Part shown: in pieces, positions 47,701 through 59,642 of the stretch
How the letters are laid out: each line of letters begins with the position of its first letter
Position numbering within the stretch: the first letter of the stretch is position 1
NCBI GenBank assembly: GCA_003415625.1
Contig: PYIU01000007.1
Coordinates: forward strand, 1,364,001 to 1,428,000
Origin: Aquanectria penicillioides
Lineage: Eukaryota; Ascomycota; Sordariomycetes; Hypocreales; Nectriaceae
DNA: 64,000 nucleotides
Direction: 5' to 3'
The notes under the pieces: model-generated
Database searches by the model: none
Told to the model about the DNA's origin: nothing
Seen by the model: the letters and a program-made list of their open reading frames with translations, nothing else
Program-made: the position numbers and the translations under genes

Positions 47701-50700
47701 TCTGTCCGCTTCGCTACACTTTGTGTGTATGCTGCCGGGCTTGTCGGCCCTCGTATCGATGAGATGGGCGCCCCACATATGTCATTCGAGAACCAAGCAG
47801 CACAAAAGTGGCGAGTCACTAATGTAGGTACCAATCCTCCGCACCTTCCGTACCTGCTTGAGACACCACTGCCACACAGCCAGTGGCTTCACCATTGTTG
47901 GCTTGGCCTAATAACCTTATACCCGACCTTAAAACGTTTTATGCAACCGGCCGGCGTTGAAGATGTGTAATTTATGCAGGAAAAAAAAATCTAGACCCAA
48001 CGGAACCACTCACACCTTTGACTCGTTTGCATCCGTCTCGGGAACCGCGGCACGCCAGCCGAGCCAACGAAAAGGTCCTATCCCATGTGCGAAGAGGAGA
48101 AAGAAAAACACTCAACCAGGAGAATTGATTCTCTCGGATTCGCTGGACCTTCCAAACCTCTAGCGGCTCGGCGTGACAGTGCCCCTACATGCTTGTGCTG
48201 TAAACGTGCGACACTGGATTCGTTTCTGAGGGAATAAGCTGAGGGAAGGGGGAAGCAGAAGAGACGAATCAAGGCCCAAGTGAGGTGGGCTTGCCGGCGT
48301 TTTCAGATGTTGTTTCAATTCTGACACGGTCGGCGAGGCTTGGCTGATAAGGTGCCTGCAGCCAAATTGATGACGATGCCGAAGCAACGAGAGTGTGTGG
48401 TGTGCGTCTGTGTGCGACGCCCTTTCTGATTTTTGTTGAAGGAATACATGAGCACTGTACATGAGTCCAGTGCAACCACACATCCAGTAATTACATGGTC
48501 GTTGTCTGTGCCCAAGGCGACCAGGTGCTTTTTGTCTGACGCTTCAAGGTTTAGATGGGCGTTCGAGAATGGCAACGAGCCAGCAGCACCCATCCGTAAT
48601 AAGCAGGGGGGGGGGGGGACACGGAGGCAAAATCGGCCAAGAAAGCAGGATTGGGATGAAATGGATGACGATACGAACTGACAGGATGCATTCGATTGGG
48701 GGAACGCGATCTTTGCGCCGATATCTCGATCGAGCAAGTCGAAAGGATGGTGTGGAGATGAAGAGACAGGCCACAATAGTCACCACCACCAACACCACCA
48801 CCACCACCGTATCGTGTATGTCATCCTAGCCTGCCATTTTGGGTAGCCTTCCAAGGGCCTAAACTTGGAACCCTACACACACAACCCGCCAATGGCGGTA
48901 CACACAGTCTGGGGACATCCTTGGTTATTCATATCCTTTTGGGACTCTTTTATTTATTTATTTATTTCGTTCGTGTTCTTCTTTTCCCACTTGGTGCTGG
49001 GCCCTGTATAGATGCAGAAGTCTGCTATTATACACGTGGAGAAGAGGGTGTGGTGATGGCGGAGGAGGCGCCCGTAGGCTTTGCGTCACCTCTTTCGCAC
49101 AGGCTTCCGAACAAGGAACCGTGCCCAGTCACCAGTCACGGGCTGTCATGGTGCTCTCCGAGGAGCAGCGCTGCAATACCTAGCGCTGGAGTGGCTAAAT
49201 ACAATACGAAGACGCCGACAATGCGCACTTACTTACAACGGGCCCTCCCCCTGACCCGATGTCAAAGTCTCGATTGGCTTTTGGCCAAGTCCTAGTTTGG
49301 CGCTGCAAGGGATGGGGAAGTTGCACCAAAAAGGGACACCGTGACTCGCACAATTGCACAAAACAGGACAAGTGCTGGCCAATTTATGAAATTGCACTTC
49401 ACAAAAGGCCTGACGGTATTGCACTAGCCATCATCATGTGCGCGCGCGCGCGTTTGTGCATTGATCGCAATTCATTTGAGGTATGGAGGCCCCCTCCTCC
49501 TCCACTACGTTGTCGTGCATAGCCGTACGGACTAGATGGAGCTTTCATCATTCATGCAACCCTCCCAAACTACAACAAGGCCACGGTGCCTTGGAAGAAC
49601 AATCAACATGACGTGCACTAGGCATAATCGCGTCCCCTCCTGGGCGGTTTTCTACCTGCTTTCGAATTCATGCCTCGGGAACCTGGTCATTCAAGCAATC
49701 GAGCAAATTGGTCCGCAGGGCCGTCACAGTGCTCAGCGCCCGTTGCCGTGACGGCAGGCCTGTAGGAGATTGCCCTCAGGACCCGTGAGCGTTTGGGTGG
49801 CCGTGCCGTCTTCGTTGTGTCTCACAGGATGAGTAAACCGCCATTTAGCCATTGGGGGATTCCCGCTACGGCTAGCCATGGCTACGATCTGCACCTAGTC
49901 AAGAACCGAGTCAGAACAAGACCGCGGCCATTGTCTGCTGCAACGGGGAGCTTTGCAGACTACGGATACTGATGAGGTACTTTACCTCGTATAACTTGCG
50001 CAACTTGCGCCAGCGCTGTGTGTCTGTGGGCATGTGTGGTGTGTGTCTGGGCGGTACGTATTCGTACTGGCCCAATAAGTTGCTCCATCATTTTCACGTT
50101 CGCTGCCTTTGTGAGGGTATGAAAGCACGGCCATGAGGGAAAAGCTCACCGACTGGACTGGAAGGCACATATTGTGCAGAAGCTGTGCTGCGAACCCATG
50201 CACTGCCGTCTGACTGTTGCTTCAGAATCGGACCAGCAATGGCGGCCAACGCCCTTCTCATCTTCATCTGCTTCCCGAAAAGGGCGCCAGACGGCTCAAA
50301 CGGCCAGGCGATGGAAGGGCCTCCGGTCAAACCCAAGACGGAGGCGTGCCTGACGTGGCCGCGTGTCCCAATGGGGGTGCCCCATTCCAGAAGTCGCCTG
50401 CGAGCATTGGCTGAGGTGGCTTGCAGCGGCCTCAGCGCCTCGAGTGGCATCCCGGTACCTTTGCCAGGGGGTGGCCACGAAGAGGAGGGGGATCCAGGGG
50501 TTGGTAAGGGTGTGGCAGGGTCCTTGGCAGAGTTTGGACGAGAGGGATTGGGTTTCTGATTGGGGATAATGTAGAATATTCGTTGGAGGGTGACTTTCTC
50601 GTGGGCCATGCTTGACAGGAGCCAGGAGCCTGCGGGGGTGTGAAAGAGCGAGACGCCGAGGCGACGAGGTAAGTTATGTATTCACATTCATCAATGAAAT

Positions 50701-51526
50701 GGGAGAACGGTTCTCAAGACGCCTCGAGACCTGGCGTCACGTTGCTCACCCTCCACCACCCCATAGCATCCTCCAATGAGCCCCGGCGACTTCTTGGAGA
50801 GAGGCAGGGACGTGTGTATTGGACAGATAAAATGACACCCCCTCATTTGCCTCTTCAATCTCGCTTTGTTATTTTGGTCCCTTGTACTCCGTAGTGAGAG
50901 GCTCGTTTGTTGCATTGGAGGCTGGAAGTGCCTTAGACGGCTAAGTGTGCCATGCGGCTTGGTGTCGCGTATATGTATGTGTGCGTGTGTGTGTCGTGGC
51001 ATGTCATTGTGGACGAGAACTGCTTTCTGCGAAAGCGAGAGACCCCGTAGCGATGCTGCCAGTTGCGTGTCCTGTGTGCCTAGCGGACAGGCACATTGCA
51101 TGTGCAACAGCAGCTCGGTCCGGTACGTTGTGCACCGTGAGGCGCCGTTTTGTGCAAGCGCCGTTTCGCGTGGGGCGATGTTTTATGCTGAGCCGCTTGT
51201 GCTGCCCCGGCTTAGTATCCATATTCACATCCATACCCATCCTTTGTACCCATATCCATACCTGTGCCCAAACCAGCCTAAACCCATGGCCCGCCCGAGG
51301 GGAGGAGAAAAAACAATACACAGCAAGCACCCTTTTTCCTTTGGTGCTCGCGCTCCTAGTTAGGTCCATCCTCCAGCGGTTGAGCGAACCGGTTACGAGG
51401 GGTCTCAGTGGACTGGCCAGTGGACACGCAGTGGGTTTTTGGCTGGCTCCAATGGGTGGAGCAACGTGCGCGGTGCCTGGTTCAAGTCGTTGGATGTGCG
51501 CCGTGCCCCTGGAATCCCCCCCTTCA

Positions 51527-51816
51527 CCAGGTACGTACCTGGCGACCAGGAACACGGTACCTAATCTTGTACCGACCCCGTCCCAGTCCAAGTCGGCTTC
51601 CAGGCTTCATTGGTTTGGGGCGGGCTGCTCGGTCCACTGACTGGCTGGGATCCGGCGGCCCACTGGGCTCTCGCATTCCCGAAACCCTGACATCCAAGAC
51701 CTGGAAAAGTAACACCAGCGCAGGCCGGCCCCGAATTGGTAGGTACCAGAGATACTGTGCCGGCCCCCCAGAGGTACAAGCTAAAGGTACAAGCCAGAGG
51801 TACACCCAAGAGGTAC
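51527..51816. promoter_or_regulatory. AGGTAC motif cluster upstream of the WSC gene
   Basis: A perfect 16-bp palindrome CCAGGTACGTACCTGG lies at 51527-51542. AGGTAC then occurs five times in one orientation within 76 bp (51741, 51772, 51785, 51798 and 51811), several of them as AGGTACAAGC. The four at 51772-51811 are spaced 13 bp apart. The arrangement suggests a multi-site binding array. The factor is unknown. Confidence 0.55.
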
Positions 51817-51837
51817 AAGCGCCGCCCGGGTTTGCTC

Positions 51838-52060
51838 AGTCCAGCTCCTTCCCTTTCCCTCCGTTGTCTCCCTCGCTCCCCTACCTCGTCCCTCGTCCCT
51901 CGTTTCCCTCCTCCGCTTCTCTTCGTCCATTCTCCATTCTCCATTCTCGCCAGCTCCCCTTTCAACAAAACAAGCCGCTCCCTCCCGACACTCGTTCGTT
52001 CCAGTCCTTCCTTCAACCTCCCCCACCCTTTGCGTTCTTCTCACTTGAGCGTATGTGGTG
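51838..52060 (+). promoter_or_regulatory. Pyrimidine-rich leader of the WSC gene
   Basis: Long runs of C and T on the plus strand, about 500-700 bp before the start codon. CT-rich tracts next to the transcription start are typical of strongly expressed filamentous-fungal genes. The transcript probably begins near its 3' end, giving a leader of about 0.5 kb before the ATG at 52557. Confidence 0.5.
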
Positions 52061-52556
52061 ACCAATGCTTCTTTCGCCTCCTTTCTATCGTTAGGCCCTT
52101 TTCGTTCTCTCGTCACAAGGGCGCGGTTTGTCGAGCGTCTCTTCTTTCTTTGTTCTGTCGGTTTTGGCTTTGGTTCCACGACTCGAAACGATTCCTCGAC
52201 ACTTCCCCGAAACCGATCGAGTAGGTCCCTTACCCCTTCGACCTATCTGTCCGTAATATCTTGCCGTCGATCAACAACAACGGAAGACACGTCTTCTCCA
52301 TCGACGACAATCACATCTCGCCACGTCGGTTCCATACACGCTCCTCGAGGGAGTCAACTCTGCCGTCCCATCTCGACAAACAGCTTCCGAGCTTTTGCGC
52401 TGGCGTGATCAACCACACCAGAATAACAATCACTCATCGGCACTTGCATCAAGAGAGCCTCCAATCGAACCGACTTTGATCAAGAATCATTTCGACACCT
52501 GCCCTTCGTTTACCACTTTCGCTATTCCCACCTGCACCACTCAGAACAACACAACC

Positions 52557-53467
52557 ATGAAGCCCACAACAATCTTCTCTTTGGTCTTTGTGGCCGCCAC
52601 CCAATTCATCGGAACCCACGCTGCCACCGCGACCACCACGGCCAGCTCGGCTACACAGTCTCCCTCCAAGACGCCCATTATGAATCAGCTCACATCTCAC
52701 GGATGTTACTCATCTGGAGGCAACCTGACAGTGCAGTCTGGTGTCTCTTTCGTGTCATCTGGTAGTTGCTGGGAGCATTGCGCAGGAAAGAAGTTCTGGG
52801 TGATGGGACTTCATGCTACCGATTGCTACTGCGGCTCAGTCTACCCCCCATCTAATGATGTGATTGACGACAGTAAGTGTGACTATGGCTGCCCCGGTTA
52901 CGATCAGGAGGCGTGCGGCTCTCTCACCAAGGGTGTCTTCTCTATCTTCAACACTGGTGTCGAGGTCGCCGTGGAGTCTTTGCCAGACGAGAGCACAACG
53001 ACGAGTTCTACAGCCGCTGCTACCACATCTGCCCAATCTACCTCTGCTCAAACAGCCGTCATTACTGAATCCGCCGAACCTACCAGCACCGGCGACAGCA
53101 AGAAGGGTGGTACAAACACCGCTGCTATCGCTGCCGGCTCAGTTGTCGGCGTGGTTGCTGTTGCCGCTATTATTGGCGCTGCCGTTTTCTTTGTTCGACG
53201 ACGACGAAACGCCGAGATTGAAGAGGAGCACCGCCGCAACGCTGCCGTCAATGCCTTTATCAATGGCTCTAAGCCTCCTGGCAGCAGCGGCAGCATCTCC
53301 ATGACTGACTCGCGCCTGGACCCTGTCATGGCCCACCGAAGACTTAGCGATGGCAGCATCGCTGATAACCAAGACTACTCCCGGAGGATTCTCAGGGTAA
53401 GCCAATAAAAGACTCTCACTTCTCATAAGCCCAGCTAACCCAGACTTACTAGGTCACTAATGCATGA
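52557..53467 (+). CDS. WSC-domain cell-wall stress sensor
   Basis: Exons 52557-53396 and 53453-53467, giving 284 residues. The tiny second exon adds V-T-N-A-stop, matching the C-terminal I-L-R-V-T-N ending common in fungal WSC proteins. The start chosen (M-K-P-T-T-I-F) begins a signal peptide; the 54 in-frame codons upstream are leader. One WSC domain (~45-125) shows the expected cysteines, including D-C-Y-C-G-S and C-P-G-Y. A Ser/Thr-rich, likely O-mannosylated stalk follows, then one membrane span (A-I-A-A-G-S-V-V-G-V-V) and R-R-R-R. The cytoplasmic tail is about 70 residues. Such sensors report wall stress to the Rho1/Pkc1 cell wall integrity pathway. Which paralogue (Wsc1-3) cannot be said. 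Confidence 0.92.
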
Positions 53468-55082
53468 GCGCTTCCCGGAACTCATTTGCCTTAAAAAAAT
53501 CAACTACTACCTTCCTCCTATTTTCGGCATTTACGGCGTTTTCGGGATGACAGCTCATGTCTGTTGGTCGATCGATTCCCCCCTCCCTCGACGACCCTGG
53601 CGGCGTTCGAATCTTTTTTATTGGCGTAGGGTTAGACTTTTCTTTTGCCTCTGCGGAAATAACGACTGGATTTGATACATACTCCATAACATGTCGGCTA
53701 CCCCTACGCCGTCCACTCCTTACCTTGTCACATTTCAACTACCAGCCTTGATTCTAGCGACTGGAGAAGATGAGAGCGACACCGCGACTGTGGCTTGACT
53801 GCCTGCCGTCTCTGCCGGTGTTTCCAACAATGGGGACCCGTCGGGAGCGAGGCCTGTTAGCGACACAACACCCTCGTGTATCTGGCACGTCTGTTTTTAA
53901 CGACTTGGAGTCCTAAGTCTCCTGTGTACAAAACTCCCTCCGCCTGCTCGGCGGGTGGAAAAGTCATTAAGTGGAGGGCAATCTAGGCCCTCTTGGGATA
54001 CGGGCATGGTGCAAAATGAGCGAGTCTCACATAGACGGAGGAGAGCCAGCTCATCACTGGAGGAGTAGGTGAGGATGAGTTGGCAGGATTGGGAGCGTGG
54101 GATATCCTATTGTCGCTTTATTTACTCTTTTTACTTTTGACTCTTTTTTTTTCTCCTTCGGATCATGGTCACCAAAGGGGTGATGCAGTGTCGACTGTAT
54201 GTAGGGATTGCGTATAGTAATCGAATACCGGCACTTGAAACCTGACTTCTTTCATCCCGCATGACTGTAACTGCATCGTCTCAGCCTCCTTTTTTTCAGG
54301 GTTGTCATCCTCCCAAGCCACAAGTCTTGGCTATGAGTGAACCTATAGGTGGCCCTTGTCGATATCAGCCTTCTGCATTGTTTGAATACCTAGCCCTAGG
54401 GATACCTCCTAGCCTCGGACTCCTGCCTCCGTTCATGTCACTTCGGAAGTGGCAATACGGCCCCCGTCAGTGATCAACAATTGATCTTCATTTACCCTTG
54501 ATCCTTGACACCCTCACGCGTCGTCACCCGATGTTTTGATTTCTATACCACTATAACCTCAAGTCATGTCGTCATGGCTGGATAGTCGAGGCGGTCATGG
54601 TTTCAGAATACACTCAGGGTGTCTGTTTCAAGCCTGTCAATCTGGCCAACCCACCACTCTCAGATCGTCTGCCCAAACCTTGGGTGTGAGGCACAATATT
54701 GCATAGCTAAAACGAGGCCCTGATAAAAGCCGTTAACTAAATGCCAATGAACCTTTTGTTTGTTCACGCCATCCCCATGTGGTTTGGGCCATCTTGAATT
54801 ACTTATCTAGTCAATGAGGTTAACCATGAGGTTGTGTCGGTGGGTCACGTGATTAAAAAGCACTGGAGCTTGTCGCGGAGCTTGTCGCGTCTGAAAAGTT
54901 CCCAGGCCAACCAACAACCGACGACGAACGAGAGCATCGCATTGAGCGACCTTTGAACCCACGCCACGCATCCAACACCCGGGAAGCCTAGCTATCTTTT
55001 CATAGAGCCCCTCTATTTTTTTCTGCTCGAATCTCCTGGTCGCCGCACTGCGCAGGGCTCTCGCCCGCGCCAATCATCCATC
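53468..55082. other. Intergenic, 3' flank of WSC and promoter of the next gene
   Basis: 1.6 kb. The first 300 bp are probably WSC 3' UTR. No gene is recognised on either strand. The last 250 bp form the likely promoter of the Nup37-like gene. Confidence 0.55.
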
Positions 55083-57278
55083 ATGAGCTCCCTCACAGCT
55101 CCTCGAATCAGGCGTACCGCGCAAAACACACAATTCACGTAAGTTCATGCTTGCAAATATAGTAGGAGAGAGGCTCTAAGAGATACTGATCTGGTTAGAT
55201 ACAACCTCTCCCGGCGCGTTAACGATGTCCAGACCTACCCTGTCCAGTCCCCCCAGGGTGCGACCATCCTTATATACGGCCACGAGAACGGCGTAACATT
55301 GGTGTGGCGTGGTGGAAAAAGGTTCAAGCCGACGAAGAAGACAGCACCGAAGGAGAAACAGAATGGATCTTCTGAAGATGCAGTAATGATCATTGATTCT
55401 GACGATGATGAACCTGCGGCCAAGACGAAGACTGCTCCAAAGTTCGAAGACAAGCCTCAGTTTGAAGACGAGATTGAAGAGGGCCCATACCCCGAAATTG
55501 TGCAAACTTTGGATCTGGCTTTGGGTACAGCAGTGTTGAACGTTGCGGTGATGCCCATGACGCCAACGGCTGCGGCGGATGCTGCCTGGGGAGGAGCTAA
55601 GATTTTGACGGAGAAGATGGTTTTTGCCGTATCCTGCGTCACAAATGACATTTACGTTATTACACTGCCTTTGACTCCTCCTTCGCCAGAGAGCAAGGCT
55701 AGGCCTGAGTTGAGGAACGACCTCCTGGCTGGCCAGGCGGGATCTGGAGCATGGGGCGAGTCTCTGATTCTCTTGGGCGGCCAGGCTAAGCATAGCGAGG
55801 GCATCGCTATCAACCTGGTTATGCCAAAGGCCTCGGAGCGACCAGGAACAAAGTCTCGAGCCGTAGTTGCGTCTCACTCTCGAGAGGCTTCAGGAGTCCT
55901 TCGACTATGGGAGGTTCCTTTGGATCCCAAGGATAAGCCCGACAATGCTATCGAGTCGTTTCAGACCGAGTACCTACCCAACCCTCTCACAAGCATTTCT
56001 TTCAACTCGACGCATACGACACAGCTTCTCGCCGTTTCTTCCGTTCAGGGAGCACGAATCTACGACTTTGCCCTCCCTTCACTCCCCCCGGACCCAGAGG
56101 CTACCGGTCCTTTCCCTGTGCAAGGCTCCTGGCTTCTTACACTCTACCAACCCTTTGCTCGACCCTCATCCACAAGAAAGCCGATTTTGGATGCCGCTTG
56201 GATTGCTCATGGCCGTGCCGTGTTTGTGCTTCTTGCAGATGGCACTTGGGGGATCTGGGACATTGACGGCGTAAGCCCAGCGTCCTCCGGCGCCGCACTC
56301 TCCGACAAACTTAAGTCTGGCGTTCGTGGCGCAGCATTGACAGCGTTCAGTGTGTCCGGCTATGTGGAGGGCACGAGCTCGTTGCGTAGTGTTGCAACGC
56401 AGGGCAAGGAGAATAGCAATGGGGAATTCGCCCCCATGACGCCTCACACTCGGCGTCAAGCTACAGCCTCCCTCAGCTCAGCCATCACACTCGATCGCCT
56501 TGCTACCATTCGGGGTGGAGTTCGGGTCACTCCTTTACCCACCAACGGAAACGCCGTCCAGGAGGAGAGCCTGGTCCTCTGGGTGGGCGGCCTCGACCAC
56601 GTCTGTGTCATCCCTGGTGTTTCACGGTTCTGGGAGTCACAACTCCGCAAAGGCGTCGGCTCAGGCGTCGATCTGTTCAGCAGCGCCCAGCCGACTAGAA
56701 TGATCAAGCTTCTCGACTTGTCGACTGGTCTTCTAGGAGAGCGCTGCTGTGGCGTTGACCTCGCAGTTGACCCCTTGAAACACGGGACCAGCGTTTACCA
56801 GGATGGAGGCCTCCCCGCGGATGTGCTGATCCTAGGCGAGTCAAGGATCGTCATTCTCCGCGAAGGTGAGGATGGACCAGGCAAGAAGATTGGCGGAGTT
56901 GTCAGCACTCGCAAGAGACGTCTATTTTTCAGGGGAGAAAAGTCGAATGCAATCATTGTCCACGGGAAACAAGACAAAGCGACCAAGATGTCATTTAACC
57001 TCAGCACCATTAAGCCGGGCACTCTGCGTCTTAAATCGTCGCCGTATGGGCAGGATGATAGCACTGCCGATGCGACTAAGACGCAAGACGACCTCTTAGT
57101 TCCATCGAGACCACGGGTGGGATTTGATTTCACAGACACCCTTAGTGCGGCAGCGGATCTGACCGACGACTTCACTACCCGAGATGTTGAGGTTGAGATG
57201 CTTGACATAATGGAAATTGATAAAACACTGGATAATATGGCAACTGGCGGGAGGAAGGGCTTGTTTGACAAGCAGTGA
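55083..57278 (+). CDS. Probable nucleoporin Nup37-like WD-repeat protein
   Basis: Exons 55083-55138 and 55199-57278, with a 60-bp phase-2 intron and 711 residues. The start M-S-S-L-T-A-P-R-I-R-R-T-A-Q-N-T-Q-F is followed by Y-N-L-S-R-R-V-N-D-V-Q-T-Y-P, which continues smoothly across the splice. An acidic/basic insert (V-M-I-I-D-S-D-D-D-E-P) with a SUMO-interaction-like core interrupts the first blade. The rest is beta-propeller-like with W-G-I-W-D-I-D-G. The overall length is close to the ~750 residues I recall for filamentous-fungal Nup37, a partner of the Nup84/Y-complex of the nuclear pore. The assignment is from memory of fungal orthologues; another WD-repeat protein remains possible. 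Confidence 0.6.
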
Positions 57279-58336
57279 ATAGACTGACATTGACAGAAAC
57301 CTGGGCACGAGAAGATGTGAGATGCTAGGGGATGAGGTGTACGATACCCAACCACGCGAGGATATAGGGCTACATACAACGACAAGAGTTTCCGGATTGC
57401 GCCCATGTGAAATGACGGTTCCCTATACGTGACGCCATGTCGAGTCTTTCTTTGGAGACGAGAGAAGACGGTACCATTCTTTCCGCACGGCAAGGTGGAG
57501 CGCAAGGCGAGACCCATCCTTGACAGCTCTGTATTCCGAGCGGTATATTGAAAACCAACTCGATGCCATCTACAAAAGGAGGCGGGAGACTTTTGAAGTC
57601 AGGGAAGGGACTTTTGTTCTAATGCAAATACGTATTTGCTTCCCAGCGTTTGGAGCCATATCCTGTTATCTGCTCACCGAGGAACTTTTTCACGTTGGCG
57701 GGGGGTGTGGGGATACTAGGCTGGGGACCGATGAGCATCGAGACACCTTTCGTATATAGAACCGAGAAAAAAAGGGGGGCAGAGAGGCTGTGAGATATAA
57801 AAGTCACGATTCCTGCATCTGGGAGTTTTCCTTGGCCAGGCGTCCATGTATGCGATTGGTTAGACGTTTCTTGAATTTGATGCACCATATGAGTCAACAT
57901 AAATAGGATAATACAAACCTCCTGACATTGATGCAAATCATTGACTGAGTGGACAGAAGTTGTGCTACTTTCATTTTGGAGTCTTGGAGCCTGTTCTATC
58001 GTGTCTTGTGTTGCTTTGGAACTGGTTGGCAAGCCGGCAACACGATGTGGGGTTCAATTAAGATCCTTGCCGCTTTTGACCGCGACAGGGCGCGTCACGA
58101 CTTTCCTGCACGCGTCGAGTGCTTTGCGCAGGCAGGCAAACTTCCTCCCACCTTTCGTTTCGCACCTTTTGACCACAACCTTTCCAATCTCATCAACGTC
58201 CGGAATCGACCAGGGCTTTCGCGCACACTTAAAGCTCAAGAGGCATTCTTCCAGGTCCTAGTTTAACCTCGTCTCCTCTCTTTTCTTGACCACATTCCCT
58301 CGCCTTCAAGCCCTCGCAGAGGCACAACCAGCCACG
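57279..58336. other. Intergenic, promoter of FEN1
   Basis: 1.06 kb between tandem plus-strand genes. Frames near 57941-58266 overlap the likely FEN1 leader and have no domain. ACGCGT-like sites were not evident; CGCGTC occurs at 58088 and 58107. Confidence 0.5.
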
Positions 58337-59642
58337 ATGGGTATCAAGCAGCTTTTCCAGATCATCAAGGAGGAGGCCCCCGATGCGATTAAGGAGGGTG
58401 AAATCAAGAACCAATTTGGCCGCAAAGTGGCTATCGTAAGTCATGCTGTGTTGCGCGATGGACGATCGCCTTGTGCTGACTGTTGCTCGCTAGGATGCCT
58501 CAATGAGTATCTACAGTTTCCTGATCGCCGTCCGATCCGATGGTCAGCAGCTCATGAACGACAGCGGCGAGACGACTTCTCATCTGATGGGCATGTTTTA
58601 CCGAACTCTGCGCATGGTCGACAACGGCATCAAGCCCCTCTACGTCTTTGACGGCGCGCCCCCAAAGCTCAAGTCTGGCGAGCTGGCTAAGCGATTCCAG
58701 CGAAAGCAGGAGGCCAACGAGGGACTCGAAGAGGCCAAGGAGACCGGTACAGCAGAGGATATCGAGAAGTTCTCGCGACGAACTGTGCGCGTCACCCGCG
58801 AGCACAACGCCGAGTGCCAGCGCTTGCTGAAGCTGATGGGCATTCCTTACATCATCGCCCCAACCGAGGCCGAAGCGCAGTGTGCTACGTTGGCCCAGGC
58901 CGGCAAGGTTTACGCCGCCGCGAGTGAGGATATGGACACTCTTTGCTTCAACTCGCCTATTCTGTTGCGCCATCTCACTTTCAGCGAGCAGCGCAAGGAA
59001 CCCATCCAGGAAATTCATCTGGACAAGGTTCTTGAGGGTCTCGGCATGGAGCGGAAGCAGGTACGTAAAAAATGGAAAGTCTACAATGTTTGCGGAGGTG
59101 AGGACCTAACAATGAATGTCTAGTTTGTCGATCTCTGCATCCTGCTCGGCTGCGACTACCTCGACCCTATCCCCAAGGTTGGCCCTACCACCGCTTTGAA
59201 GATGATTCGCGACCACGGTTCTCTCGAGAAGATCGTCGAGGCTATGGAGAAGGACCCCAAGAAGAAATATGTGCTCCCAGAGGATTGGCCATACAAGGAC
59301 GCGCGAGACCTCTTTTTCGAGCCTGATGTGCGCAAGGCCGATGACCCTGAGTGTGACTTCAAGTGGGACAAGCCCGACATTGACGGACTCGTGCAGTTCC
59401 TCGTCACGGAGAAGGGGTTTTCCGAGGACCGTGTGCGTAGTGGAGGCGCGCGTTTGGAGAAGAACCTCAAGAGCTCGCAGCAGGCTCGGCTGGAAGGATT
59501 CTTCAAGCCGGTCCCCAAGACAGATGCCGAGAAGGCGGCGCATAAGCGCAAGTTGGATGTGAAGAATGAGGAAAAGAAGAAGAAGCTCAAGCAGGAGAAG
59601 AAAGACAAAGCAGCTGCCAAGTCCAGGCCTCGAGGAGCGTAA
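58337..59642 (+). CDS. FEN1: Flap endonuclease 1 (FEN1/Rad27)
   Basis: Exons 58337-58435, 58494-59060 and 59124-59642, giving 394 residues, normal for the family. The N-terminal M-G-I-K-Q-L-F is essential for the active site because the N-terminus enters it after Met removal. The XPG-N part has F-D-G-A-P-P. The XPG-I part has the metal-binding acids T-E-A-E-A-Q-C-A and S-E-D-M-D-T-L, followed by G-C-D-Y-L-D-P-I in the helix-hairpin-helix region. A PCNA-interacting box Q-A-R-L-E-G-F-F lies near 345-352, then a Lys-rich tail. FEN1 removes 5' flaps in Okazaki-fragment maturation and long-patch base excision repair in the nucleus. All catalytic residues are present. Confidence 0.96.

Larger units (their letters stand above)
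44722..52556. other. Long gene-poor region upstream of the WSC gene
   Basis: 7.8 kb with many short overlapping frames on both strands but no domain, signal peptide or splice-linked coding series that I recognise. The first 250 bp may include the tail of the preceding gene. Simple repeats: alternating CG/CA at 45421-45445, TTGAGC hexamers at 46840-46859, G13 at 48606-48618, CAC triplets at 48780-48808, (CG)6 at 49441-49452 and GT-rich DNA at 50965-50995. A long non-coding RNA or a very long 5' leader is possible. Confidence 0.55.

Noticed and set aside
47120..47970. Two 148-codon plus-strand frames
   Set aside because: Frames overlap several others on both strands and show no family resemblance; likely chance frames in GC-rich intergenic DNA.
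50094..50609. 171-codon minus-strand frame
   Set aside because: Pro/Ser-rich without any motif; an opposite-strand frame of 124 codons overlaps it. I could not support either.
51408..52224. Frames of 160-217 codons in the CT-rich stretch
   Set aside because: They result from biased Ser/Pro/Phe codons in a pyrimidine tract upstream of the WSC gene.
56795..57517. 240-codon minus-strand frame
   Set aside because: Antisense to the 3' part of the Nup37-like gene with no independent support.
59061..59123. Apparent premature stop in FEN1
   Set aside because: The stop lies in a 63-bp intron with GTACGT donor and TAG acceptor; frame and conserved motifs continue after splicing.
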